Source: an uncultured bacterium (GTDB lineage Bacteria > Muiribacteriota > Ozemobacteria > Ozemobacterales > Ozemobacteraceae). Taken from it: 64,000 nucleotides of DNA. The translations under genes were made by a program, and so were the position numbers. Position 1 is the stretch's first letter. Each line of letters begins with the position of its first letter. The notes beneath the pieces are model-generated. The model was not told the origin of the DNA. It worked only from the letters and a program-made list of their open reading frames with translations, and did no database searches. Positions 34,727 to 44,507 of the stretch are shown piece after piece. The DNA is taken from NCBI GenBank assembly GCA_937949615.1, contig CALEDQ010000018.1:1-64000 (forward strand), read 5' to 3'.

Positions 34727-35992
34727 TTATTTAACCCGCCAGGCTTTCAGCCAGTCCTGATGTTTTTCGGGATAAAGCTGTTTGAAATGCCTGTCAAAAT
34801 CTGCAAAAGCGGGATTTTTATTCTCATCGAACACTACCCGCAGCAACCCGTGAAGATTTTCGTGGCCGATCATTTCGCCAATTCTGAACAAAGCCAGCGA
34901 ACCCTGATAATAGGCTTTGATATAAAGAATCTGGTCATCACTGAATGGGTTATCCGGAATGACATCCTGCGGAATCATTTTGTCGAGATGCTCTGTAAAT
35001 ACGAGCAGAGGGCGCACCTGATCGGGGTTTTCCTGGCGAACTGCATACATGCCAAGATACTGAGGAATACCCTCTGTCATCCATCCGTCATGACCGGTGA
35101 ATTTTACGCCAAACCAGAAATGCGAAAGTTCGTGCGCGATAACCATTTTTCTGAACTGCGTGGCTGAAGAGTTATCGATGCCCATAGCGGCCAGGCCGCT
35201 CAGGTCTACTTTTCCTCCGAGTGCGGAGCGCGAAAGAAGAATCAGGTTGCCGCACGGGCTGCCGTTGATTTCACCCCTGGCCTCGCCCCGGCGAATGACA
35301 CCGATGCGAACGGTTGAGAAGCCAGGCGACCCGAACAGCTCGAACCATTTTTCCATGGTGGCTTCAAGAAAATCCAGGTAGGCAGAATCGGCGTTGAAGC
35401 CTTCTGGAAAGACATACTCGAAAGAAAAATTTGTGGTTTTTCTGATTATTGGCGGCTGAAACCTGGCTATCTGAAACTGCAGGCCCATTGACGAAGGAAT
35501 TTCAGAATCAAACGAAATGGCGCTGTAGCCGGCGGGCAGATCATATTTAACGTTATAGCGGGAAGGCGCATCAGTAAGGATTTCGGGTGAAGGCGGGCAA
35601 TTGTTCAGACAGTAAACCTCATCGCCGCTGGCAAGACTTTTTGGCGCCCGGAGTTGCGAAATGCCTTCAAAAGCAACCAGCCAAGGCTCAGTCGACAGGG
35701 CCGAAGCCGGTCTGGCAAGCATACCGCTTTCATCGAGGCTCTGTTCGGTTCCGTTAACCCGAAAAATGAATTCCTGACCTGGTATGCGGGCAAATTCGAC
35801 CTTTTCGACATGCCCGGGTATCGCAACACTGCCCTTCACAGCAAAGTGCGGGCGCCAAAGCGACACGGGGCGTATAATAAGATCGAAATGTGGTTCAAAA
35901 GAAGGGATTTGCGAAACGTCAACCGCCAGGCCGGCATCCGTAATCAGCATTATAAGAAATAAAACAAGAACAAGCATTTTTCTATAAGACAT
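34727..35992 (-). CDS. Secreted M1-like gluzincin metallopeptidase
   Basis: A 421-residue protein with a signal peptide (about residues 1-23). The zinc site HELSHFWFG near residue 290 and the downstream WMTEGIPQYLG supply the HExxH...E ligands of M1/gluzincin peptidases. Only 15 residues separate the second histidine and the glutamate, against 18 in classic M1 enzymes. The N-terminal half is beta-rich, as in M1 enzymes. ATG 35992 follows AGAGG; a TTG two codons earlier is also possible. A secreted aminopeptidase or processing protease is likely. Confidence 0.75.
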   Translation of the reverse strand: MSYRKMLVLVLFLIMLITDAGLAVDVSQIPSFEPHFDLIIRPVSLWRPHFAVKGSVAIPGHVEKVEFARIPGQEFIFRVNGTEQSLDESGMLARPASALSTEPWLVAFEGISQLRAPKSLASGDEVYCLNNCPPSPEILTDAPSRYNVKYDLPAGYSAISFDSEIPSSMGLQFQIARFQPPIIRKTTNFSFEYVFPEGFNADSAYLDFLEATMEKWFELFGSPGFSTVRIGVIRRGEARGEINGSPCGNLILLSRSALGGKVDLSGLAAMGIDNSSATQFRKMVIAHELSHFWFGVKFTGHDGWMTEGIPQYLGMYAVRQENPDQVRPLLVFTEHLDKMIPQDVIPDNPFSDDQILYIKAYYQGSLALFRIGEMIGHENLHGLLRVVFDENKNPAFADFDRHFKQLYPEKHQDWLKAWRVK

Positions 35993-36263
35993 CTTCAACC
36001 TCTTAAATTCTGGTATTTATATGAATCTGATTTTGACCATTTTTCTGAACGCCCATGAATCAGAATTTCAGGCCAGAGTATATTATTACACATGCTCTAC
36101 AATTGCCAGTCTGTTGCAATTTATCAGCTTAAGATTCTGCAGCAGCCACATGAAGGCCTCAACTGCGCACATTTATCACTTATAAATCAACCGTGCTTCT
36201 GAAAAATGACTTCACGAAAAAATTTGACCGAAAAGAAACCTTGAACTACCCTCTCTTCTCGAA

Positions 36264-37739
36264 ATGAAAAACTGTTTTAACCTTAGTAAAACCTATGCAG
36301 CAGCAATTATCGGCATTTTGCTGACAATGCTTTTCTGCGGCTGCGTCGAACAAGCGGCGACGAATGCGCCGGCAATAGCTCCCGGTTCAGCAACCTTCTG
36401 GGAAGGGCATCTTGAAACAGACAAATTTCCGCTGCACTTTTATCTGCAGACGCCCACTGACGGGAAACAGCCCCGAATGCATATCACAGCTTCGCGACCA
36501 GGCTGGGCCGGCCCGGCTGATCATCTGAAACTATCAGGAAACCAGCTAAGTTTCAGAATCTCCACCCGAAACGTTTCTTTTTCAGGAACAATTGCTTCAA
36601 ACACAATCACTGGCGCCTGGAATGAAGAACCTTACACTTCCTGGTGGCTGACGATGAACTCTGTAGCAACGCCGGCTTTCATGTTCACGAAGCAGCACCC
36701 CTGGCCGCCATTTCCTTATCTGGTCGAAGAAGTTACCATACCCGGCACCGGCAGCAGACCCAACCTCGCGGGCACTATCACCAGACCGGCCGAGCCAGGC
36801 TCTTTTACAGCTATTCTTCTTTTAAACGGCCAGCATGCTCAGGGTCGCGATTCAGAATGTTACTATCATCGTCCATTTCTGGTCTGGGCCGATCACCTGA
36901 CAAGGAACGGCCTGATCGTGCTTCGCTGCGACGATCGGGGTGTTGGCGGCTCAGAAGGCATTTTCAATAAGGCTACCACTGCAGATTTTGCGGCAGATGC
37001 CAGCGCCTGCGTCGAATTTCTGAAGAGACGCCCCGAAGTCAGTCAGGTCGGCATTCTCGGGCACAGCGAAGGCGGCCTGGTTGCAGCCATGGTTGCCTCA
37101 GAATGTCGCTCGGTAGACTTTCTGGTTCTGCTGGCTCCGCCGGTTTTTCCAATCAGCAGAATATGGGAACAGCAGGCCCCATTTATAAACCGCAAAAAAG
37201 GAACCAATGAGCGACAGGCAGCATTGCGTCGAAAATTTGAAGCCGAAGCATGGCAGAAACTTGCAACAATTGCCAGAGTCAACGCAGACAAAGGTATTTT
37301 CAGAGAGTTTTACACATCTTTTCTTGCGGGCCTGTCAGAAGAAGACCGCGTAATGCTTGGATTTCCATCATCCGAAAAAGGTCAGATCGGCATAGAAAAT
37401 GATTTGCAGGAATGGTGCAGTCCCTGGATGCTGTTCATGGCAGCCTTCAACCCTGCCGCTTCATATAGAGGAATTTCCTGCCCGGTTCTTGGCATCTTTG
37501 CAGGCTTAGACGAAAGCGTTCTACCAGAACCGAATGCAGCCGAACTTGAAAAGCACCTGCGCTCTGGCAAATGCCCGTCATTCAAAATCCACACTTTCCC
37601 CGACTTTGACCACCAGATGCGCAGACCCGTCAGACATGCTTCTGTAACCTACCCACTCACAGAAACTGTGGCAACCGAGACCCTGAACCTGGTAACCGGC
37701 TGGATCAAATCGCAGATGCAGGCACCCGCCTCACATTGA
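36264..37739 (+). CDS. Exported alpha/beta hydrolase, possible lipoprotein
   Basis: A 491-residue protein. The N terminus (residues 1-28) is a signal sequence ending LFCGC, which could be a lipobox with C28 lipidated, though the residues before the cysteine are not ideal. A beta domain of about 120 residues precedes the hydrolase domain. The catalytic serine is in LGHSEGG (S268), an oxyanion-side motif is CDDRGVGGSEG, the acid is near FAGLDES and the histidine is in DFDHQM. It resembles dienelactone-hydrolase/peptidase S9-type esterases. No clear ribosome binding site. Confidence 0.8.
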   Translation: MKNCFNLSKTYAAAIIGILLTMLFCGCVEQAATNAPAIAPGSATFWEGHLETDKFPLHFYLQTPTDGKQPRMHITASRPGWAGPADHLKLSGNQLSFRISTRNVSFSGTIASNTITGAWNEEPYTSWWLTMNSVATPAFMFTKQHPWPPFPYLVEEVTIPGTGSRPNLAGTITRPAEPGSFTAILLLNGQHAQGRDSECYYHRPFLVWADHLTRNGLIVLRCDDRGVGGSEGIFNKATTADFAADASACVEFLKRRPEVSQVGILGHSEGGLVAAMVASECRSVDFLVLLAPPVFPISRIWEQQAPFINRKKGTNERQAALRRKFEAEAWQKLATIARVNADKGIFREFYTSFLAGLSEEDRVMLGFPSSEKGQIGIENDLQEWCSPWMLFMAAFNPAASYRGISCPVLGIFAGLDESVLPEPNAAELEKHLRSGKCPSFKIHTFPDFDHQMRRPVRHASVTYPLTETVATETLNLVTGWIKSQMQAPASH

Positions 37740-37826
37740 TCGATTTCCGGTAGAAACAAAGCATGGCAACCGACCTGACCTCTGCCGGTTTTTAACTTTT
37801 TCAGCATTAAAGAGAGGAATAATTTG

Positions 37827-40145
37827 ATGAGACAAATTCGTTTAAAAGGCACAGAAAGCATGCGCGACCATGGCCGCAGATACAACTCAGGCAAGGCTTT
37901 CTGGCTGAAAGTTTTTTGCACCGGCCTGTTTTTTCTGTTGTTTTTTCAAACACCGCCGGCTATGGCCTTGACTGACAAAACGCAGTTGCAGGAAGACATC
38001 GCCAGACTTACAGCCGGGGTCGTAAAGATCGCCAAACCCGGAGTGCCCGGGCCGATTGCCTGCGTCAGTGAGAATTCTTTTCCGGTTATTCTTGGTAAAG
38101 CAGGCGGTTTCGATCAGGCTGTAATTGCGGCAGCCCGCTTTGGAAAAGGTAAAATAGTGGCGTTCGGCCACAACGGCTTTATGGAAAAGCCGGCCAGCGA
38201 AGAAGCGGATACGCCAAAACTGCTGGCTAACGCAGCGAAATGGGCTGCAAGATCGCCGCGCAGCGGAAAAGCAAAGCCGGTCGCCGGGCTTGTTTTTGCT
38301 CTCGACATGGCCAAACCTCTTGAAAAACTTGGTTTTGAAGTTAAATTTCTCGGCTGCCCAGGCTGGAAAGACAGAACTGGCGAAATTGATCTTCTTGTCG
38401 GAAGCAACCTGCTGCCGGACCGGGAGCATGAAATGGCTCTCACAGAATTTATCAGCAACGGCGGGGGGTTTCTGACATCAGGTCTGGCATGGGGCTGGAT
38501 GCAGCTCAACCCTCAGCTGGATCTGCTGCGCGATCACCCGTTAAACCGGGTTTTGGCGCCAATGGGGCTGGCTTTCGTCGATGGCTATATAAACGAAATC
38601 GGAGCGGAAAAAATCGGCGACAGTCAGTGGCTGCACCGTGCTCATGCTGTCGATGCTCTGAGTTGCCTGGAACTTTTACAGCACACGCTGAATCAACAAA
38701 CACAGGCTTCCGGGCAGGTATCTCCGGAAGAGCAGGCCCTGGCAGTTGTCACAGCAGCATATCGCTGGCTGCCGGAAAATGAATCTTCATTTCGCGGGCG
38801 CGTGAATTCGGTCGGCAGGGCTTTTCCCCGCCCAATCATTCCGACCCGGAAAAACCCGCTGGGAAAGTCACCGCTGGCAAGGCTCGCTTTGATTATCGAT
38901 CATCTGGCTGCGATAAAAAGCAAAGCAGATTCGATGCCATCGGCTGATTCAGCGGCAGATTATCCTGGTGCGCCTTCTGATAACGCCCAGAGAGTCACCC
39001 GGGAAGCGGCAATCGACATTTCTGTCGCCGGCTGGGCAAGCACCGGTCTGTGGGCACTCGCCGGCGAAACAGTCGAAGTTACTCTGCCCGAAGCCTGTTC
39101 AGAGAAAGGCTTTTTCATCCGCATCGGCTGCCATACTGATAAAAACTGGCATCTCGCAGAGTGGAGCCGTCACCCGGAAATTTTTCGCAGCTTCCCCGCG
39201 AAAGCAGGCCTTAACAAGGTTTTCAACCCTCATGGCGGCCTCATCTACCTCGAAGTGCCACGCCAGCAGGAGCCAATGCCGACAAAGCCGGTAAATATAA
39301 AAATTGCCGGGGGGGTCGTCGAAGCGCCATTTTTCGTTCTCGGAAAAACCGACAATGAAAGCTGGAAGCAATTGCGCAACGCCCCCGCACCATGGGCCGA
39401 ACTCAGTTGTGAACGTATAATTCTGACCGTCCCGTCTTCGGAGATTCGTTCACTAGACGACCCCGAAACGCTGATGAGATTCTGGCACCGGGTATCAGGT
39501 TATTACGAAGAACTTGGCAGCCGACCTCTCGACCGCCGCCCGCAGCGGATCGTCGCAGACCGCCAGATTTCAAATGGCTGGCTGCATGCTGGCTACCCGA
39601 TAATGGCAAATATCGATGTCGCACCGAAGATGGTTAACCTCAAGGGGCTGGCAAATCCCGAAAAAGATGTTGAAGGCGCCTGGGGCTTCTGGCATGAACT
39701 CGGGCACAATAATCAAAAGCCGGAATGGACATTCAATGGCGCCACTGAAGTAACCTGCAATCTTTTTTCACTGTTTGTCGAGGAAAAAGTTCGAGGTGTA
39801 GCCCCCAGAAACCATCCCTGGCTGAAAGGGCAGGTTGCCAGAGTTCAGAATTATCTGGCAAAGCCGGATTTCGAAGTCTGGAAAAAAGACCCCGGTCTTG
39901 GCCTCTGCTTCTTCGTAGAGCTTCAGGATAAGTTTGGCTGGAAAGCTTTTCAGAAATTTTTCGCTTCCTATGTCTCATCTGACAGCGTTGCGCCGGCAAC
40001 CGACCAAGAAAAACTTGACCAGTGGCTGATTCGCATGAGCAGAGCTACCGGCCGCAATTTGTCGTCCCATTTCATGAAGTGGGGAATTCCGGTTTCGGAA
40101 GAGGCGCGTCGTCAGACGGTCAGCCTGCCTTTATGGCAGCCATGA
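37827..40145 (+). CDS. Secreted M60-family metallopeptidase, TCAF-like architecture
   Basis: A 772-residue protein with a signal peptide ending near AMALTDK (residue 49). Residues about 60-260 look like a glutamine-amidotransferase-like domain (PVILGKAGGFDQ, KIVAFGHNGFM, GGGFLTSGLAW). The M60 gluzincin domain follows, with HELGHNNQ (H623, E624, H627) and GATEVTCNLFSLF. The same order is seen in M60/enhancin-like and TCAF proteins. M60 enzymes often cut mucin-type glycoproteins. The ATG follows GAGAGGAATAATTTG. It lies 87 bp after the hydrolase gene; a weak ACCG/CGGT hairpin with T runs sits between them. Confidence 0.85.
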   Translation: MRQIRLKGTESMRDHGRRYNSGKAFWLKVFCTGLFFLLFFQTPPAMALTDKTQLQEDIARLTAGVVKIAKPGVPGPIACVSENSFPVILGKAGGFDQAVIAAARFGKGKIVAFGHNGFMEKPASEEADTPKLLANAAKWAARSPRSGKAKPVAGLVFALDMAKPLEKLGFEVKFLGCPGWKDRTGEIDLLVGSNLLPDREHEMALTEFISNGGGFLTSGLAWGWMQLNPQLDLLRDHPLNRVLAPMGLAFVDGYINEIGAEKIGDSQWLHRAHAVDALSCLELLQHTLNQQTQASGQVSPEEQALAVVTAAYRWLPENESSFRGRVNSVGRAFPRPIIPTRKNPLGKSPLARLALIIDHLAAIKSKADSMPSADSAADYPGAPSDNAQRVTREAAIDISVAGWASTGLWALAGETVEVTLPEACSEKGFFIRIGCHTDKNWHLAEWSRHPEIFRSFPAKAGLNKVFNPHGGLIYLEVPRQQEPMPTKPVNIKIAGGVVEAPFFVLGKTDNESWKQLRNAPAPWAELSCERIILTVPSSEIRSLDDPETLMRFWHRVSGYYEELGSRPLDRRPQRIVADRQISNGWLHAGYPIMANIDVAPKMVNLKGLANPEKDVEGAWGFWHELGHNNQKPEWTFNGATEVTCNLFSLFVEEKVRGVAPRNHPWLKGQVARVQNYLAKPDFEVWKKDPGLGLCFFVELQDKFGWKAFQKFFASYVSSDSVAPATDQEKLDQWLIRMSRATGRNLSSHFMKWGIPVSEEARRQTVSLPLWQP

Positions 40146-40173
40146 ACTTTTCGCACACCACACCCGGCTGGTT

Positions 40174-41130
40174 TTATTGTTCGATCTGTTTTTTTGCAAC
40201 CATGATATTGCCATCCGGATCTTCCCAGGCAACATAAAGTTCCCGGCCGGCAGCAATAATCGAATGCTGCCGCTCTGCCGGCTGTTTTCCTATACTGACA
40301 GGCTTGCCCCAGTCATCGCCCTTTTTGCTGACGTAATACAGGTTGTCATCGACTGACTCTGCGTTTTCCCGGCTGGCATGAAAGACAAAATGCAACGTAT
40401 CCGAGCCATTTGCGACAACTGCCAGAGGCATTGAAAAATCTGCAATCGGGCAGGCTTCTTTGCGAACTTCGCCTGCTTTATCAACCGAATACAGGTCATT
40501 ATATGAACAGATGAACACCCGCCCCTGCGGGGTTATCGCGATACCAGGCTTCTGCCAGGTGCGCGAATAAATCAATTTATCGGCAACCGGCAATTCTTTT
40601 TCCCAGCCGCTGCCGGCATAACGTCGATAAAAAACATCCATACCGGTATTTTCAGCCGCGGTGTCATATTCAGGCGTTCTGCCATACAGCAGATGTAAAG
40701 TTCCGAAGCTGTCTGCCGCAAAATGCAGAAGAGTCAGATAAGACTTTTCCCGCTTTTCAGCTACGACTTCCTTTTTGCCCGGCACGCTGTCAGAGCCGGA
40801 GAATGAAAACAAAATTGCACCGTCAATATTTTCTACAAGCCATTGTGTATCTGAAGCGGCAATCTGCAGGGCATTTGCGCCGGCTTCAGAACCGACCGGT
40901 TCAGGCGTTGTCCATGAGCCGTTTTCCTGCAGTCCGGCGGTCATGGCCTGCTCGTCACCTTCGAATCTTACTGATAACCGACCATTGGCGTCCTGTTTTA
41001 AAACCGGCTCAGAACCACTCCCGAGCACAACCGGTGCAGACCAGCCTTCTGCAATGGTATTATCAGCCATAACCGGAGCCAGAATCACAAAAAGAGCCAA
41101 AACGGCAAAAATGATTATCTTCGGTTGCAT
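40174..41130 (-). CDS. Secreted beta-propeller-like protein
   Basis: A 318-residue protein with a signal peptide (MQPKIIIFAVLALFVILAPV, cleavage after VMA). The mature part has repeating blades with Trp/Asp-rich turns (AEGWSAPVVLGSG, NGSWTTPEPVGS, SGWEKELPVADK, GDDWGKPVSIGK, LYVAWEDPDGNIMV), a pattern of sialidase/BNR-like beta-propellers. No catalytic residues can be assigned. A strong GGTGGAGGAAAT site precedes the ATG. Confidence 0.68.
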   Translation of the reverse strand: MQPKIIIFAVLALFVILAPVMADNTIAEGWSAPVVLGSGSEPVLKQDANGRLSVRFEGDEQAMTAGLQENGSWTTPEPVGSEAGANALQIAASDTQWLVENIDGAILFSFSGSDSVPGKKEVVAEKREKSYLTLLHFAADSFGTLHLLYGRTPEYDTAAENTGMDVFYRRYAGSGWEKELPVADKLIYSRTWQKPGIAITPQGRVFICSYNDLYSVDKAGEVRKEACPIADFSMPLAVVANGSDTLHFVFHASRENAESVDDNLYYVSKKGDDWGKPVSIGKQPAERQHSIIAAGRELYVAWEDPDGNIMVAKKQIEQ

Positions 41131-41446
41131 ATTTCCTCCACCTGAATCGCCTCAATTATTCTGCATTATAACACCACCATGCTTTGATAGCGCGCAACAA
41201 AAGGCTGTTTATCTGCCAGCCGAGACAGTATGAGAGCAAAACACCGGGTCACTTTCTTTCAACATTTACAAGCGGCAGCCAGAAAAAAACTTGAACAGCT
41301 GCCCAGACATGCAAAACCGGCCTGCCGCGCGTCACCTGTATGAAGCAGCTGGCAGGACCTTGAGACTTCGGTGACTGTAACTGATCTATCTCGACAGCAA
41401 CCGGTCCAATGGCCTTGTCGGGCAGAATTGCTTGGAATCAGAGTCT
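41131..41446. other. Intergenic stretch, nothing recognised
   Basis: About 315 bp between two minus-strand genes. It should hold the promoter of the propeller-like gene; no repeats or credible small genes were seen. Confidence 0.5.
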
Positions 41447-42025
41447 TTACTGTGCTCTGAGCTTTTCGAGATCGGCGCCTTTACCGCTGTAGATAAAGGA
41501 ATAAGCCATATCAGGATTTGCCTGATAATGCGTGATCAGATTCAAAGTCACCTGTTTATAGACTCTGGCCTGAGCAAGCATGGCGCCGCCAGTGGCACCG
41601 GTTCCGAAAGAACGGTCAGCAATCGGCGCTTCAGGATCTGAAATCCAGTTGAGCATTTCAAGTTCAAAGGCTTTGTCTGCGAGAGCGATGCCAGCGGCAA
41701 CATAATCGTCAACCCGCTTGCCGTCATCCTGATGCGGCAATAATTTTTTCACAACTGCAGCGACGTTGGCCATCTCAGCTTTCCAGGCTTCGAGATAGGC
41801 TTCGTTAACGTAATTTATTTCCGGGGTGGCCTGGGCCATTTCAAAATCTTTGGCGAAGGCTTTTTCGATCGGATTATTTATATCGAGATCGGTTTCCTGA
41901 GTTACAGCGGCCTGTTCGGTTGCCGGCCGCCCGGCAGCGTCAGCCGGTTTGACTTCGCCGGCAAAACCCGGTGCGGTAAAAGCGAGTAATACTGCAAGAA
42001 TCAGGTGATTGAAATTTCTTTTCAT
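41447..42025 (-). CDS. Secreted protein of unknown function
   Basis: A 192-residue protein. ATG 42025 follows AGGGGA and gives a signal peptide ending PGFAGEV. The mature part is mostly helical, with an Ala/Glu-rich linker (about 25-60) and RSFGTGATGGAMLAQAR near residue 150. No domain was recognised. Divergent from the six-gene exported cluster. Confidence 0.6.
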   Translation of the reverse strand: MKRNFNHLILAVLLAFTAPGFAGEVKPADAAGRPATEQAAVTQETDLDINNPIEKAFAKDFEMAQATPEINYVNEAYLEAWKAEMANVAAVVKKLLPHQDDGKRVDDYVAAGIALADKAFELEMLNWISDPEAPIADRSFGTGATGGAMLAQARVYKQVTLNLITHYQANPDMAYSFIYSGKGADLEKLRAQ

Positions 42026-42406
42026 CTTGATGTCCCCTTTTGCTCTGAAAATACAGGTTCCCACAAAAAATCCGGGCGATTACAGCCCTATGTGTAGAAG
42101 CCTGAGTCTATCAGATCGTTAATGATTCACCAACTGATTTTTACGCACAGAGCGCCAGGCCTCGTTCAACCACGACATAAATTCCTGCCGCGCCCGTGCA
42201 GGCTTTTTAATGCGCTTACAAAAAGGCCGGGCGCCACGATTCTCATCAGAACCTTCATTTGCCGCAAAAACTTGAACCTTTGCAAGGTTTGTGATATTTT
42301 TCATAATCTTAGAGAGGACCAGAGGGTACACAAAATAAACCAGCCAGTTTTACGGTTTTTAGCAGAACGCCACCACGGCAACTACTCCAAAAGCAGGATT
42401 AAACCT
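42026..42406. other. Divergent intergenic region
   Basis: About 380 bp upstream of the exported-protein operon. CCTGC/GCAGG with CTTTTT near 42190-42215 could be a weak terminator. A minus-strand open frame (42119-42331, containing QEFMSWLNEAWRS) has protein-like composition but no ribosome binding site. The remainder probably holds the operon promoter. Confidence 0.35.
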
Positions 42407-43096
42407 ATGAAGCATGCTCTTATTGTCATTTTTTGTCTGATTTCGCTCGCTGCAACAGCAGCCGAAAGCCTGCCGCTGCAGCTGGCAACCGGCACCGCAT
42501 GGGTCTACAGCGCTGACGTCAAAGCCGAAACCGACGGCAAAGAACTGAGCGAAACAATCACCTGGACAACCGAAATAACCTCGGTAACCGCCTGGGAAAA
42601 CATTACTTTTGCCAAAGGCTCTGGCCTGCCGAGCGACCTGACCTTTTATGAAAAAGGCAAAAAACCGTCACCATTTCTGATGATTCTGGCCGGACCATGG
42701 CGCCTTTATCTGATCCAGGGCGACGAGAGAATCAAAGAAGTCTGGGAAAAAGCCAGCACCGGCGAGAGCCTTGGCGAATCAGTTACCGAAGCCGACCTGC
42801 TGCTAGATCTGCCACTGGTAGAAGAGAAGACCTTCGGCGAAACTTCGCAGCTGCTTTCAGGCATTCCGATGTATGTTTACCGGGTCGAAGGCAAAACACC
42901 ATTTTCTGCTGCAGCGGTAAAAGGGCTGCAGGTCGCCGGCACCCCCGAAGAGATTTCGCTCAGCCTTTCTACCGGCCCAGATACAACTACCTGGAAATTC
43001 ACCCATGGCATCGGTTTTACCGGTTACATCTACTCGCATCACGGAACCACCAGCGAAGTCAATTGCCGCCTGGTCGAATTCAGGCCCGGAAAATAA
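42407..43096 (+). CDS. Secreted protein, first of a six-gene exported cluster
   Basis: A 229-residue protein. ATG 42407 follows AGGA by 8 nt and gives a signal peptide (MKHALIVIFCLISLAATAAE). The mature domain is beta-rich (GTAWVYSADVKAETDGKELS, ISLSLSTGPDTTTWKFTHGI). It resembles exported proteins that bind or monitor envelope components, but there is no recognised domain. The next gene starts 21 nt later. Confidence 0.65.
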   Translation: MKHALIVIFCLISLAATAAESLPLQLATGTAWVYSADVKAETDGKELSETITWTTEITSVTAWENITFAKGSGLPSDLTFYEKGKKPSPFLMILAGPWRLYLIQGDERIKEVWEKASTGESLGESVTEADLLLDLPLVEEKTFGETSQLLSGIPMYVYRVEGKTPFSAAAVKGLQVAGTPEEISLSLSTGPDTTTWKFTHGIGFTGYIYSHHGTTSEVNCRLVEFRPGK

Positions 43097-43117
43097 TTAC
43101 ACCATCAGGAGAAAACC

Positions 43118-43858
43118 ATGAAACGCCTCTTAGTCACCCTCACCTTCCTGTTATTGGCTGCCAGCTGTCAGGCCGGCGATATTGCCGAATTCCGGCCGCT
43201 CGGATTCTCCGAATCAGGCCAGTATTACGCTTTTGCCCAGATGGGCATTCACGATGGCTCAGGGGTTCCCTATGCGGAACTTTGGGTGATCGATGTTCTG
43301 AAAAATGAGCAGTCGGCCACCAGCGCCATCGAACTGACCGACGACAAAGATATCGAGACAGGTTCAGCCGAACCGGCACTCAAAAAAGCGATTGAAGCCG
43401 CCAGGCTTGAACGCTTTGCGCTGAAAGTCAATGAAAACCCGGGTTCTGACCTTCTGATTCACCTGCCGACCGACCACAGCCCCTTTACCGGCAACATTTT
43501 CTCGCTGACGCCCGGAATCGATGGCGGCGCCTCAGGCATTACCGCAAAATATGAAGTCAGGCTAGAAACCACCGATACAACCCCTGCCATCAAAGATATG
43601 CCGACTGATTTTGGCCCGGCAAAAATGCTTAAACTGTCTATCGCCGGTCTCGAAGAAGCTTCCGGCACCGTGCAGATTCTACAGCAGGATAAACGCCTTC
43701 CGAAAAGCCGCGCCTACCCGCTTTCTTATCAGGTTCGCCGGGTAACCAGCTGCAAAGACGGCATTGTCGTAATCGTTTCTTATACCAGTCCCGGTTTTGA
43801 AGGCCCGAATCTCCGCTATATGGCGATCAGTGGCCAATTCACCCCGGTGCAGCAGTAA
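43118..43858 (+). CDS. DUF2259-like predicted secreted protein
   Basis: A 246-residue protein with a signal peptide (MKRLLVTLTFLLLAASCQA). The start of the mature part, FRPLGFSESGQYYAFAQMGI followed by DGSGVPYAELWVIDV, matches the DUF2259 family of periplasmic proteins. The C-terminal half is beta-rich. A GGAG site precedes the ATG. Function of the family is unknown. Confidence 0.72.
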   Translation: MKRLLVTLTFLLLAASCQAGDIAEFRPLGFSESGQYYAFAQMGIHDGSGVPYAELWVIDVLKNEQSATSAIELTDDKDIETGSAEPALKKAIEAARLERFALKVNENPGSDLLIHLPTDHSPFTGNIFSLTPGIDGGASGITAKYEVRLETTDTTPAIKDMPTDFGPAKMLKLSIAGLEEASGTVQILQQDKRLPKSRAYPLSYQVRRVTSCKDGIVVIVSYTSPGFEGPNLRYMAISGQFTPVQQ

Positions 43859-43899
43859 CCGCAGATAAAGTTCACAAAATTTCACACGGAGAAAAAAAT

Positions 43900-44469
43900 A
43901 TGATCAAAACCAGATTCACAACTATCGCTCTCGCATTTATCGTGGCTGCAGCCTGCCAGAGCTTCGCCGAAACCGAAGTTAAGCCCGCCGCAACCGCAGC
44001 TGTAGAAACCGCGTCAGCAACTGCTGTAACAGGCGATGTTGCCAGCGCCACGGCAGAATTTCCGCTGATGCTCAAGGGAACTGAAGTATTCATAAGCATA
44101 GACGCCAGTCGCGATGACCTGGCTGCAAAATTGACGCCGATTATCGGCGAAGCTACCGAAATGGAAGAAGCAAACAGGCTGCAGTATGATTTCCAGATTG
44201 CAACCGACTCAGCCCCGGTAACCCTTTTCATCGACTGGAACGAAGCCGGTAAAATTGCCGAAGTCTGCATCGATGGTGAAGAAGTTCCGACCAAAGAACT
44301 GCAGGCATGGCTCGAGAAGAATGCCGGAACCGGCAAAGACGGCGAAAAAGAAGAAGGTTACAAAAACACCGTCTGGGAACATCAGGGCTGGAAATTCACC
44401 CTGAGAGCCGGTGGTGATGCTGAAGACACCGCGTATTCCTTCACCGTCGCTCCGCTGTCGGCAAAGTGA
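43900..44469 (+). CDS. Secreted protein, third in the exported cluster
   Basis: A 189-residue protein with a signal peptide ending SFAETEV. An Ala/Thr/Val-rich linker (about 25-50) leads to a small alpha/beta domain (KGTEVFISIDASRDDLAAKL, VTLFIDWNEAGKIAEVCIDG). Unassigned. CACGGAG lies before the ATG. It is 41 nt after the DUF2259 gene. Confidence 0.62.
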   Translation: MIKTRFTTIALAFIVAAACQSFAETEVKPAATAAVETASATAVTGDVASATAEFPLMLKGTEVFISIDASRDDLAAKLTPIIGEATEMEEANRLQYDFQIATDSAPVTLFIDWNEAGKIAEVCIDGEEVPTKELQAWLEKNAGTGKDGEKEEGYKNTVWEHQGWKFTLRAGGDAEDTAYSFTVAPLSAK

Positions 44470-44507
44470 TCAGAACCTTTACAGCGCGATCTGAAACGGA
44501 GAATTCA

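Noticed and set aside
42119..42331. 70-residue minus-strand open frame with QEFMSWLNEAW
   Set aside because: Composition is protein-like, but there is no ribosome binding site and no recognised homology; left as part of the intergenic note.
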